Below, in pieces: positions 42,292 through 50,704 of a stretch of 64,000 nucleotides of DNA. Position numbers and translations under genes: made by a program. This stretch comes from an uncultured bacterium (GTDB lineage: Bacteria > Planctomycetota > UBA1135). The stretch is taken from contig CALFOT010000056.1 in the NCBI GenBank assembly GCA_937919925.1, forward strand, positions 1-64,000. The letters are read 5' to 3'. Every line of letters starts with the position of its first letter. Position 1 is the first letter of the stretch. The notes beneath the pieces were generated by a model that was not told the DNA's origin, did not search any database, and worked only from the letters and a program-made list of their open reading frames with translations.

Positions 42292-43518
42292 TTAGGGATT
42301 GGCGTGGCGATCGAGTGCAACCGGTACCGCGAGGCCACTCACACCCGTGCCAGGATCACTGCTCAGCAACACCATGCGCGCCCCGTAGCCGCTAAGAAGA
42401 ATTTCATCCGTGTTGTTGCGCCCATCGATTTCCAACACGCTCAGCCAATGGCCGCGATCGCGGTCGGTGAAAAGCGTGGTTGTGGTCCATTTGCCGTTGT
42501 GCAGGGCGAGTTTTTCAACGCGTCCGCTGTAACCAAAAATGGCTACGGTCTCAATCGAAGGATCTGGATCGAATTGACCAACGACCAAACCGCGGGGGCC
42601 AAGTGGGCCCGCGTAAATGGTTTGGGTGTTCCATTTTTCCGCGACAAACTCATGGCGGAAAATACGCCCATTGTCACCCGTCGAATAAATCACCGGCCAA
42701 CCTCCAGTCTGCTGCTTGCTCACAGCAAGACGACCGCAACCGGCATCGTTTTGGTGAATGATTTGCCAATGTGGGCCATCGGCTTGCATTTGCAACAATG
42801 CCACTTTGCCATCACGGGATGCGGTCACAATCGTGTGTCCATCTGGCAGCACGATGGCATCGCGAATGCGGCCGGAAAGATCACTCAACCACTCCGTTTT
42901 AAAAGTGCCTCCGGCTTGTGGCGTGACACGATACAAAGCGCCCGGTCGGGTAAACACCAGCAGCTCGGCGCCGTCATGCGAAGGGTCTACATTGCCACCC
43001 ACGATGGTGTGGATTTCTTGGCCAGGGAAAGTGGCGATGCGGCGGCCATCGAGGCCACCATCGGCATAGGCACGCACTTGGTAAAGCACGCCCTTTTTGC
43101 CACCGACATACAACTCCTTGCCAGCGACCGCCGGATCGATGTCAGCGTGGGCAATGCCGCCGAGCCAGGCGCCATCGGCAAGCACGCGCACGGGAGTCCA
43201 TTTGCCGCTGTAAGAAACCATCACCCAGCAAGTGCCGTTGTCATCTAAGCCGACGACTTCCGGCGTGGCGTACTGCGGAAATATTTGCAGTGGCTCCATG
43301 CGCCAAATGCCGGTGGGTTGATTGTCGAGCACCAAACTGGCGCGCCAACCCGCAGCGGCGCCATCAAGTAGGACCAAACCTTTGGCCGGATCGCCGGAGC
43401 CAGTTGCTGCGGCAGTTTGCGGATGAGGGTGTGGCTTAGTTGCGGGGATGACGCATGAGGCGCACAGAAACACACCCATGACAGCGGCTTGAAAGAACGG
43501 CGAGGCGAAGTTTTTCAC
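42292..43518 (-). CDS. Secreted beta-propeller-like (VCBS/FG-GAP-type) protein
   Basis: A 408-residue protein starting at GTG 43518, which overlaps the receptor stop by GTGA. A hydrophobic signal (about 5-20) ends at a Cys at residue 22 that could be a lipoprotein site, although the -3 position is not canonical. Repeated blades such as 'IAHADIDPAVAGKELYVGGKKG', 'IVGGNVDPSHDGAELLVFT' and 'LVVGQFDPDPSIETVAIFGYSG' match FG-GAP/VCBS propeller repeats. Its coupling to a TonB-dependent receptor suggests a surface substrate-binding partner (inference). Confidence 0.75.
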   Translation of the reverse strand: MKNFASPFFQAAVMGVFLCASCVIPATKPHPHPQTAAATGSGDPAKGLVLLDGAAAGWRASLVLDNQPTGIWRMEPLQIFPQYATPEVVGLDDNGTCWVMVSYSGKWTPVRVLADGAWLGGIAHADIDPAVAGKELYVGGKKGVLYQVRAYADGGLDGRRIATFPGQEIHTIVGGNVDPSHDGAELLVFTRPGALYRVTPQAGGTFKTEWLSDLSGRIRDAIVLPDGHTIVTASRDGKVALLQMQADGPHWQIIHQNDAGCGRLAVSKQQTGGWPVIYSTGDNGRIFRHEFVAEKWNTQTIYAGPLGPRGLVVGQFDPDPSIETVAIFGYSGRVEKLALHNGKWTTTTLFTDRDRGHWLSVLEIDGRNNTDEILLSGYGARMVLLSSDPGTGVSGLAVPVALDRHANP

Positions 43519-45608
43519 AGGATTTCCAGCATGATGGAAGCGTAAGCTTGACGCGGCGCGCCGGCGACGAGCCCAGGACCGAAAAAGCCACCGCGTGAGT
43601 GTACATCCCATTCTTTATCAAAGAGGTTGGTAGCACCTACAGCAATTTGCAGCGTGATGCCGTCGGCAACTTGGTAATCATGGGCGATTTGGCCATCCCA
43701 CAGAGTGACCGCTTGATTCAAGCCAATGAGGCCATCGGCGCTTGCCGCTCGGGTGTTTGCTTCATCCGCAAAACTCTCGCCTACATGCACCCCGCCCATC
43801 GAAAAATAGTAGCCCGTAGGAAGAGAGTAAATGGCGCGCCAAGTCGCCTTGGTATCCCATGCGTAAGGCACATCATTACCTGCATCCACTCCCGTTTTCA
43901 GCTCCGCGTTTTGCAGCGTGAGGGAAGTGGTGAAGTGCAGGCCGTCTAGCGACCGAGCAATATGGCTCACATCGTAATCGACGCTAAGATCGATACCATT
44001 GGATTCGATTTTGCCGACGTTCTCATAAAACCCAGTATCAAATACAAGGTAGTCATCAAAATCCAAACGCCAGGCAGCCACACTGCCGGAGAAGCCGCCG
44101 AGATCGCGCAAACGTAGACCAGCTTCGGTAGAGCGTCCACTTTCAAATTTGAGAGCATCGGCAGGGTTGGCGGTGTAGGCAAACCCCCAAAACTGTGGCG
44201 CGCGGAATCCTTCGCCGTAGTTCATAAAGAGAGCGGCGTTTTCGCCGAGTTCATAGGAAAGGCCAAGCGCGGGCAGAACATCAAAGTACTGATCCTCGTA
44301 AGTGAAGCCACTGACAGAATCATTGCCGCTAGTAGAAGGAATCCATTCCATGCGCGCCCCGGCGGTCACGTTCAGGTTATCCGTTGGCGAGAAAGTGTCA
44401 TCCAAATGGGCGGATAACGACAGCATGCGGAAACTGGAATCTGTGGTTGGCACGAAGGACGTGCCGCCAAAGGAGGCGGTGCGGATGGAGTACGAAGGCA
44501 GCCACTCGCGGTGTGCCCGCATGCCGCCATGCAAAATGTGTTTGGTATCACCTAGGCGCACACCCTTTTCGCCGCGCACGCCGACGTTGGCGAAGTAAGT
44601 CTGATCGTGCCAATCATCCAGCACGCTCGACCCGCCTACGCCACTACGTGCATAGAGATTCCTTTCGGTCACGGAAGCAGCAGCAAAAGCTTCCACCCAG
44701 TCATCGCCGGAAGGCATATGCCAAACCATGTCGACCAAACCGCGGAACCCTTCAAAGCGGTTTTCCGGACGGCTGTTGGCCCAGCGGTTTGCGTTAAATT
44801 CTGCAACGGTGAGCCCGCCAGGAGCCGCGTGGTCATCATCAAAATAACTGAGTGAAGTAGCAAGCCACGAACCATCATCCATAGTTTGGCGTACTTCCGC
44901 ACTAAAATCCTTCTGGCTAAAATCACCGTCATCGCGATAACCATCACCGTGGCGGTCCAATAAGGAGAAGCGATATCCAGTGCCGTTGCTGGTAGTCGTG
45001 CCACCGGTGAGAAAACTGCTCGCAAAGCCCTGCGTGCCGAATGCTTGGCGCACTTCGAATTCGAGCTTCTCAGGAATCGGACGGGTCACGAAGTTGATGA
45101 CACCACCGACGGTGTTCGGGGAATAACGCACCGTGTGTCCACCACGGATACTATCGACGGCATACACACGTTCGGCAGCCAGTGGCATAAAAGAAAAAGC
45201 GGTCCAGCCATAAGGGCCGGCATTTGCGGGCACGCCATTGATCAAGACACTGATGTATTCGGTGAGGCCGTCATCAGGCAAACCGCGGGCGCTGAAACTT
45301 GGCGCAGATGCTTCGCCGCCGTTGTAGGGGCGCGTGGCCACTGTGGGCAAGTGCTGCACGAGATCGTTCAAGTCTCGTGCACCAATGGCACGTATCGTTT
45401 CGGGGCTGAGAATATCGCGCGAGCCTGGGAAGTTGAGGGGCACGACCGGCACCCCATCCGATTGGACACGTCCAATCACCAGGATTTCATCGGCGATGGG
45501 GATTTCTTTTTGAGACTTGTTCTCTTCTTGCTGTGCAAAAGTGTTGCTAGCAAGAATCAAAGTAACAGGTAGGGCGAACAGAAAAGTTCTGAGGGAGCAA
45601 TCAGACAT
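43515..45608 (-). CDS. TonB-dependent outer-membrane receptor (FecA-like)
   Basis: A 697-residue receptor with a signal peptide (1-26, cut near 'NTFA'). A TonB-box-like 'DEILVIG' follows at about 40-46, then a plug with 'LVQHLPTVATRPYNGG', 'FSARGLPDDGLTEYISVLINGVPA' and 'IRGGHTVRYSPNTVGGVINFVTRPIPE', then the 22-strand barrel. The plug motifs resemble FecA-type iron-citrate receptors, but the ligand is unproven. ATG 45608 is preferred, as the frame upstream lacks a signal. A promoter with an overlapping inverted repeat lies about 75-100 nt upstream. Confidence 0.92.
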   Translation of the reverse strand: MSDCSLRTFLFALPVTLILASNTFAQQEENKSQKEIPIADEILVIGRVQSDGVPVVPLNFPGSRDILSPETIRAIGARDLNDLVQHLPTVATRPYNGGEASAPSFSARGLPDDGLTEYISVLINGVPANAGPYGWTAFSFMPLAAERVYAVDSIRGGHTVRYSPNTVGGVINFVTRPIPEKLEFEVRQAFGTQGFASSFLTGGTTTSNGTGYRFSLLDRHGDGYRDDGDFSQKDFSAEVRQTMDDGSWLATSLSYFDDDHAAPGGLTVAEFNANRWANSRPENRFEGFRGLVDMVWHMPSGDDWVEAFAAASVTERNLYARSGVGGSSVLDDWHDQTYFANVGVRGEKGVRLGDTKHILHGGMRAHREWLPSYSIRTASFGGTSFVPTTDSSFRMLSLSAHLDDTFSPTDNLNVTAGARMEWIPSTSGNDSVSGFTYEDQYFDVLPALGLSYELGENAALFMNYGEGFRAPQFWGFAYTANPADALKFESGRSTEAGLRLRDLGGFSGSVAAWRLDFDDYLVFDTGFYENVGKIESNGIDLSVDYDVSHIARSLDGLHFTTSLTLQNAELKTGVDAGNDVPYAWDTKATWRAIYSLPTGYYFSMGGVHVGESFADEANTRAASADGLIGLNQAVTLWDGQIAHDYQVADGITLQIAVGATNLFDKEWDVHSRGGFFGPGLVAGAPRQAYASIMLEIL

Positions 45609-45677
45609 GCGGTGCTTTGAGCAAGCGGCGTGCCAACTTTCCAGCGAATGGGGTATCAATTTTTGTTCCGCAGCCGG

Positions 45678-45701
45678 AGCAAAATATGAAACGTTTTTGC
45701 T
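45678..45701. promoter_or_regulatory. Inverted repeat overlapping the receptor promoter (candidate operator)
   Basis: Perfect 7-bp arms AGCAAAA (45678-45684) and TTTTGCT (45695-45701) are separated by 10 nt. The repeat covers the spacer and the -10 element of the candidate minus-strand promoter of the TonB-dependent receptor. This is the usual position of a repressor site. It does not match the Fur box closely, so the ligand is open. Confidence 0.42.
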
Positions 45702-45710
45702 TTAATTCAA
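45681..45710 (-). promoter_or_regulatory. Candidate sigma-70-type promoter of the TonB-dependent receptor
   Basis: On the minus strand, TTGAAT (45710-45705) lies 18 nt from TATTTT (45686-45681). Each hexamer matches consensus at four of six positions. The A/T-rich stretch stands out in this GC-rich window. Transcription would begin about 65 nt upstream of the receptor ATG. Confidence 0.4.
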
Positions 45711-45879
45711 CATTCTTGAAATCGATGTTTTCCGGCCCCGGTTCCCTCTCTATTTTGTTTCCTCCCAACAAGCCAAGCTGCAGTGCACACTTTCGTTGCC
45801 GTGGCCAGTGCGACTTCAGCGGGCCCGCAAGAAAACAAGCGCCTGGAAGTTGGCGACGAAAAACTGTAAAACGAGCCTG

Positions 45880-46497
45880 ATGAAACTGTACTTAGTGCGC
45901 CATGGAGCCGTTACGCCCAAGAAGGAGGGCGTTTTCTATGGGGGCACCGAGGTTCCTCTTTCTGATTTCGGAATCATGCAGGCTCAGGCGGCGGGCGTGT
46001 TCTTGTCGGAACTGCCCATCCAGTCGGTACTCGCGAGTCCGTTGGCGCGGGCGCAGTTCGGGGCGCAGTGCCTGCTCGCGTCGCGCAAGGGGATGCTGCT
46101 CCAAACACGCGAGGACTTTATGGAAATTGATCGCGGGCGTTGGGTGGGTTTGCGTGGCGACGAAGTGCGCGAGCTTTTCCCTGGAGATTTGGAAGCGCAT
46201 CAAGCAGACCTCGAAGGCTGGCGGGGGCACGGTGGAGAATCGCTTGGCGCCCTCCGCGATCGCGTGTTGCGCGCGATTTATGCTTTGGAGTCGGAGTTTT
46301 CTAGCGACGCCGCGGTGGCCATCGTTTGCCACATGTTCCCAGTGAAAGCGGTGTTTGCTGCAGCGCTGGGTTTAGAATTATCGCAGTGGGCGGATCAAAG
46401 CGTTCCCACTGGGAGCGTTTCCGAATTTCAACTGGAAGCAGGGGTCCTCAGGTATTTGCGCGGCCCCATTTGCCCACCGTTGCTGGTTGTGCCGTGA
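45880..46497 (+). CDS. Histidine phosphatase-family protein (phosphoglycerate-mutase-like)
   Basis: The 205-residue protein begins 'MKLYLVRHGAVTPKKEGVF', with the catalytic RHG at residues 7-9. It continues with 'VLASPLARAQFGAQCLL' (second Arg), 'EIDRGRWVGLRGDEVRE' (Glu), and 'AIVCHMFPVKAV' (second His). This fits broad-specificity phosphatases such as CobC/PhoE more than true mutases. ATG 45880 starts at the motif; the upstream frame has no similarity. It is divergent from the TonB-dependent receptor and convergent with a CDF exporter. Confidence 0.87.
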   Translation: MKLYLVRHGAVTPKKEGVFYGGTEVPLSDFGIMQAQAAGVFLSELPIQSVLASPLARAQFGAQCLLASRKGMLLQTREDFMEIDRGRWVGLRGDEVRELFPGDLEAHQADLEGWRGHGGESLGALRDRVLRAIYALESEFSSDAAVAIVCHMFPVKAVFAAALGLELSQWADQSVPTGSVSEFQLEAGVLRYLRGPICPPLLVVP

Positions 46498-46498
46498 T

Positions 46499-47389
46499 TT
46501 ACAGCGGATCAGCATGCACGGTAACGGTGCAGTTTGGCAGCGCGGCTTCAATCGCAGCGCTGACATATTCGGATAAATCATGGGCTTCGACAAAACTCAT
46601 GTGGCGGTTGAGATCCAAATGCAGCTCCAAGAAAATATCAGCACCGGAACGTCGTGAGCGTAAGTCATGGAAGCCGGAAACCTGGGGTGTGAATTTGGAT
46701 ACCGCGTGCATGATGGCAGCGGCTTCACGCGGCCGTAAGCCGCGGTCCATCAAGCCTTCAATCGAGGACACAAAAACTTCACGGGCAGTGTTCAGAATCA
46801 CTAATGAGATTAGAATGCCAACCGCCAAGTCGGGCCACATCGCGCCATCCAATAACCACGCCAAAACTAAGCCCGCAACCACGCTGAAGTTCATCAGCAA
46901 ATCGCTGGTGTAATGATAAGAATCGGCTTTCAGCGCCGGGGATCCCGTTTCGAGCGCTACCTTACGCAAGCGACCAATCAGCCACCAAGTAACGACGCTC
47001 GAGATCGCCATCACCGCCACGCCGAGCCACGGTAATTTCAGTTCGTATTCATCCTGCCGCACAAAGCGATTGACGGAATGCACCGCCAAAGCGAGCCCGG
47101 AGAGTAGTATGAACAGCGATTGAAATAAGGCGGCAAGACCCTCGGCTTTACCGTGACCCCATTGATACTTGGCGTTTGCCGGGCGCTCCGCAGCCAAAAT
47201 CGCCCATAACACCAGCAGCGACGCCAACATATCGAATAACGAATCCAGCGCCGAACCTAATACTCCGGTGGAAGAAGTTGCCAAATACGTGCCACCTTTG
47301 AGCAGCACTAAGCCCATCGCGACCTTCACCGAGGTTTTCGCGGTCGATGATCTACGACGACCGTGTTGGTCGGAAGTTGGCAGCTCCAT
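46499..47389 (-). CDS. Cation diffusion facilitator (CDF) exporter
   Basis: The 296-residue protein has six membrane helices and a C-terminal cytoplasmic domain with 'FHDLRSRRSGADIFLELHLDLNRHMSFVEAHDLSEYV', which is typical of FieF/YiiP exporters. Metal-site motifs are 'GSALDSLFDM' (Asp) in helix 2, 'WGHGKAEGLAAL' and 'DSYHYTSDLLMN' (His-x3-Asp) in helix 5. The set fits Zn2+/Fe2+ or Mn2+ exporters of the FieF type. It is distinct from the second CDF gene at 56342. ATG 47389 is near the overlap with the plus-strand gene's upstream region. Confidence 0.9.
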   Translation of the reverse strand: MELPTSDQHGRRRSSTAKTSVKVAMGLVLLKGGTYLATSSTGVLGSALDSLFDMLASLLVLWAILAAERPANAKYQWGHGKAEGLAALFQSLFILLSGLALAVHSVNRFVRQDEYELKLPWLGVAVMAISSVVTWWLIGRLRKVALETGSPALKADSYHYTSDLLMNFSVVAGLVLAWLLDGAMWPDLAVGILISLVILNTAREVFVSSIEGLMDRGLRPREAAAIMHAVSKFTPQVSGFHDLRSRRSGADIFLELHLDLNRHMSFVEAHDLSEYVSAAIEAALPNCTVTVHADPL

Positions 47390-47434
47390 TACGTGGAAGA
47401 TACCCTGTCCTACCCTCATCTATATAGGAGAATC

Positions 47435-49090
47435 ATGTTCATGTCGCCGTCCTCTACCCATTTGCACCTCGATGCCCGTCAACAACGCGGCGCGATTGCC
47501 AAGGGTGCCCTGCTGCTTGCTGGTTTGGTGTTGGCCGCCGCCGCGGCGTGGGTGGTGCTTGCGAGTGGCCCTATGGCGCCCATCGAGGATCTGCCGAGTC
47601 CTACGGGGGTGGAACCGGCGGTGGCCACAACCGAAGACCCTGGGCTGGAAGAAGGGCCCAAACGCGCTTTGCCGGGCAGCGGAAATTTGCAGGTGGAGTT
47701 GGTTTATCTTGGCAGCAGAGCGGAGCAGCAACTACGCGTGCAGCGTCAGGGTTCGTTGGTTGGCGTGATTTATGGTTCGGCGGGCAATGGTGCCCCTGTG
47801 GATGATGCAATCATTCGCGTCGAGGGCGGTCCGCAAGATGGTTTGAGCACGCGGAGTGATCACGAAGGCAAGTTCGCACTTGAGGGATTGATCCCTGGCA
47901 CACATTTTTTCCGCATTGATTCCGCGCAAAATTTTTCCGTGGTGCGGATGCAACGGGTGGTGGAGCACAACCCCACCAAGCGTGATTTTTTCCTTGGCCA
48001 GCCGATGGATTTGGAAGTCTTGGTACGCGATGATAAGAATAAACCGCTCGAAAATGCTTTGGTCTTGGTTGATGGGGGGCTGCATCAAGGAACCACCAAC
48101 ACGGCCGGGATTGCTTTAATTGGCAATGTCGTGGGAGGACGTCGGGTGCTGGTCGATGTGCGCGCCGAAGGATTTGTGCCCGTGCGTTATGAAATGAATT
48201 TGTTTGCCGACGGCTTGGCGGAAGGTCCGTTGGAGTTGCCGCCGTTACCGCGCGGTGGCACCGTACGCGGGCGCATCAAATCTTGGCCCGGTGGTGCGCT
48301 GCCAACCATCACTTTGGTGCCGCGCGCCACACAACCCGGTGGTGCGCTGGTGGCCTGGGAAACTTGGCAAGACTTGGTGGTGGACCGCGAAGGGCGATTT
48401 TTGATTGAAAATGTGCCCACCACACACTTGCTTGATATTCGCGCTTTCCATCCGTGGGGTGTTTCCGATCCGCGGATGCGTGCCGTGACCCCAAGTGCCT
48501 TCACCGCAGCCAGCATCGAGTTTGTCATCCGCGAATCAAAAGCCAAGATTACCGGCACCGTGTTCGGTCCATCTGGCCGGCCCCAATCGGGCGTGGCGCT
48601 GAGTTTGTTGGCCTTGCATCCCGATCAAGTGTTAGCGGCGCTCTATCCGGGCTTGGAAAATTCTCCGGTTGGTGTGCGCTTGCCGGTGCCGGCACAAATG
48701 CAGCGCGATACCACGTCAGCGGCCGACGGCTCGTTTGTATTTGCGGTAGGTGACCACCTGCCCGGTACTGGTTCCTATGTGTTGCTAGCCTCTGCCGACG
48801 GCGTCCGCACGGCGCGTTATGAGGTGCAAACCGTCGGCCAAAATATCGAAGTGCATCTGCAGGCACAAGACACGCAAGCCTCTGTGGCGCTTGAACGCCT
48901 TGATGACGGCCCCCTGCCGGCTGGCGCGCACTGGATCCTGAATGGTACTGCTATGGAGGCGGCAGGTTTGTTGTTGGGTGATTTGCAGGAAGGCCTTTAT
49001 CGGGTGAAGGTGAGCCGTGCGCAGCAAACTTTGTGGCAACGTGATGACTTGTATATCGAGCGCGGTACGGTCATTGATTTATCGCTCTGA
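47435..49090 (+). CDS. Secreted/anchored protein with carboxypeptidase-regulatory-like repeats
   Basis: The 551-residue protein has an N-terminal membrane helix (about 25-47) followed by an acidic linker. At least three beta-sandwich domains of carboxypeptidase-regulatory type follow: 'GSAGNGAPVDDAIIRVEGGPQDGLSTRSDHEGKFALEGLIPGT'-like at about 110, a second at about 190, and 'GTVFGPSGRPQSGVALSLLAL' near 370. Such repeats are adhesion or scaffold units outside the cytoplasm. AGGAG four nt before ATG 47435 decides the start. The gene is flanked by a CDF gene and hutH, with which it shares no clear function. Confidence 0.8.
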   Translation: MFMSPSSTHLHLDARQQRGAIAKGALLLAGLVLAAAAAWVVLASGPMAPIEDLPSPTGVEPAVATTEDPGLEEGPKRALPGSGNLQVELVYLGSRAEQQLRVQRQGSLVGVIYGSAGNGAPVDDAIIRVEGGPQDGLSTRSDHEGKFALEGLIPGTHFFRIDSAQNFSVVRMQRVVEHNPTKRDFFLGQPMDLEVLVRDDKNKPLENALVLVDGGLHQGTTNTAGIALIGNVVGGRRVLVDVRAEGFVPVRYEMNLFADGLAEGPLELPPLPRGGTVRGRIKSWPGGALPTITLVPRATQPGGALVAWETWQDLVVDREGRFLIENVPTTHLLDIRAFHPWGVSDPRMRAVTPSAFTAASIEFVIRESKAKITGTVFGPSGRPQSGVALSLLALHPDQVLAALYPGLENSPVGVRLPVPAQMQRDTTSAADGSFVFAVGDHLPGTGSYVLLASADGVRTARYEVQTVGQNIEVHLQAQDTQASVALERLDDGPLPAGAHWILNGTAMEAAGLLLGDLQEGLYRVKVSRAQQTLWQRDDLYIERGTVIDLSL

Positions 49091-49168
49091 GAGTAGACGC
49101 CAAAAAGCATTTCTTGGCTACTCCAAGCGCAGCAAGCACGAGGGTTGCGGCCTGTTAGAATTCCTCCC

Positions 49169-50704
49169 ATGCTGCGAGTCCAATTGGGTGAAGACCTTTC
49201 CGCTGAAACTCTTGCTGCGCTTGCTCGCGGCGCACAAGTGAAGCTTATTTTAGGGCGTGATGCTTTAGCGCGCGTGAAGCGTGCGCGCGCAACGGTGGAA
49301 ACTATCGTCAAGCAGGGTAAACCAGTTTATGGAGTGAACACTGGTTTTGGTGCTCTAGCCAAGGTGAAAATTTCGCCGGCAGATACTGGCACGCTGCAAC
49401 GCAATTTACTCCTGTCGCACGCCGTAGGTGTGGGTGCTGATATGCCTGCGTTGGAAAAACGTTTGTCGTTATTGCTGCGCATTCATTCGCTTTGTCGTGG
49501 AGTGAGCGGCGTGCGCCCCGAGATGGTGCGCTGGTTTATGGATTTGTTCCACTCAGGCTGGCTACCGCACATGCCAGAGCAAGGCAGTGTGGGTGCATGT
49601 GGTGATTTAGCGCCATTGGCCCATCAAGCCTTGCCGGTAATTGGCGAAGGCAAGTTGGTTTCTCCAAGCGGCACCGTCATGGCCACACGCGTTGCCTTGA
49701 AGAAGATGGGCATGGCGCCGATGGTTCTTGCCGCCAAGGAAGGTATCGGCTTAATCAACGGCGTGCAGGTTTCAAATGCGATAGGATTAGTGGCGTGGGC
49801 ACGGCTGTGTGATTTATCCGTGACGGCAGATATCGCTGGGGCCATGTCGGTAGAAGCTTTGATGGGAAGTCATGCGCCGTTCGATAAGCGCGTGACCGAT
49901 GTACGCCCGCACCCGGGTGCACAGCGCACGTCTGCAAACTTGCGCCAACTGCTCAAGAATTCCGCAGTCCACAAGGCGCATGCTTCCTGTGACCGCGTGC
50001 AAGATCCTTATTCGTTTCGCTGTATGCCGCAGGTGCATGGCGCTGCCAAGGACGCGCTGGCTTTTGTTGGCGCGGCGCTGATTTGTGAGGCAAACTCGGC
50101 AACGGATAACCCACTTATTTTCCCGCTGCGCGGCGATTCCATTTCGGCGGGTAACTTTCATGGTCAACCGATTGCGCTGCCGATGGATTTTGCGGCGACT
50201 GCATTATGCGCGTGGGGCAATATCTCCGAGCGCCGCATTAGCACCTTGATTCATCCCGGGATGTCGGAGTTGCCGGCGTTCCTTACGCCCGAGCCAGGCT
50301 TGAGTTCTGGCCTGATGATTCCACAAGTGGTTGCAGCCGCGTTGGTGAGCGAGAACAAAACACATGCCCATCCGGCGAGTGCTGACAACGTCACAACTTC
50401 GGCAGATCAGGAAGACCATGTATCGATGGCCAATTTCGCAGCGCGTAAGTTGCGCTTGGCAACCGTTAACACCGAGCGCGTGTTAGGTATTGAGCTGTAC
50501 ACAGCAGCGCAAGGGCGCGAATTCCATAAGGATTTGCGCGCCGGTGATGGTGTGCAAGCTGCTTATGCATTCATTCGTAAACACATCAAGCCACTCAAAG
50601 CCGATCGCTTTATGGCTGATGAGCTCAACTTGATGACCGAGCTGGTGGCCAATGGCGCGCTGCGCCGCGCTGCGGAACAAGCTTGTGGCGTTTTGCGCGT
50701 TTAG
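49169..50704 (+). CDS. hutH: Histidine ammonia-lyase with Ala-Cys-Gly at the MIO site
   Basis: Converts L-histidine to urocanate. The 511-residue chain has 'YGVNTGFGALA' (active-site Tyr), 'LQRNLLLSHAVGVGADM' (His), 'LINGVQVSNA' (Asn), 'VQDPYSFR' (Gln, Tyr, Arg) and 'SADQEDHVSM' (Glu). The MIO prosthetic group forms from Ala-Ser-Gly; here codons 143-145 are GCA TGT GGT (Ala-Cys-Gly), in the 'GSVGACGDLAPLAH' motif. Site-directed Ser-to-Cys in Pseudomonas putida HutH was reported to still form an active enzyme, so function is plausible. Start is ATG 49169; a TTG at 49145 is in frame upstream. Confidence 0.9.
   Translation: MLRVQLGEDLSAETLAALARGAQVKLILGRDALARVKRARATVETIVKQGKPVYGVNTGFGALAKVKISPADTGTLQRNLLLSHAVGVGADMPALEKRLSLLLRIHSLCRGVSGVRPEMVRWFMDLFHSGWLPHMPEQGSVGACGDLAPLAHQALPVIGEGKLVSPSGTVMATRVALKKMGMAPMVLAAKEGIGLINGVQVSNAIGLVAWARLCDLSVTADIAGAMSVEALMGSHAPFDKRVTDVRPHPGAQRTSANLRQLLKNSAVHKAHASCDRVQDPYSFRCMPQVHGAAKDALAFVGAALICEANSATDNPLIFPLRGDSISAGNFHGQPIALPMDFAATALCAWGNISERRISTLIHPGMSELPAFLTPEPGLSSGLMIPQVVAAALVSENKTHAHPASADNVTTSADQEDHVSMANFAARKLRLATVNTERVLGIELYTAAQGREFHKDLRAGDGVQAAYAFIRKHIKPLKADRFMADELNLMTELVANGALRRAAEQACGVLRV

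Noticed and set aside
45609-45840. Possible cobalamin riboswitch upstream of the TonB-dependent receptor
   Set aside because: A fragment resembling AGGGAACCGG occurs on the minus strand, but the full box set (including GCCACTG) is missing, and the receptor resembles FecA rather than BtuB.
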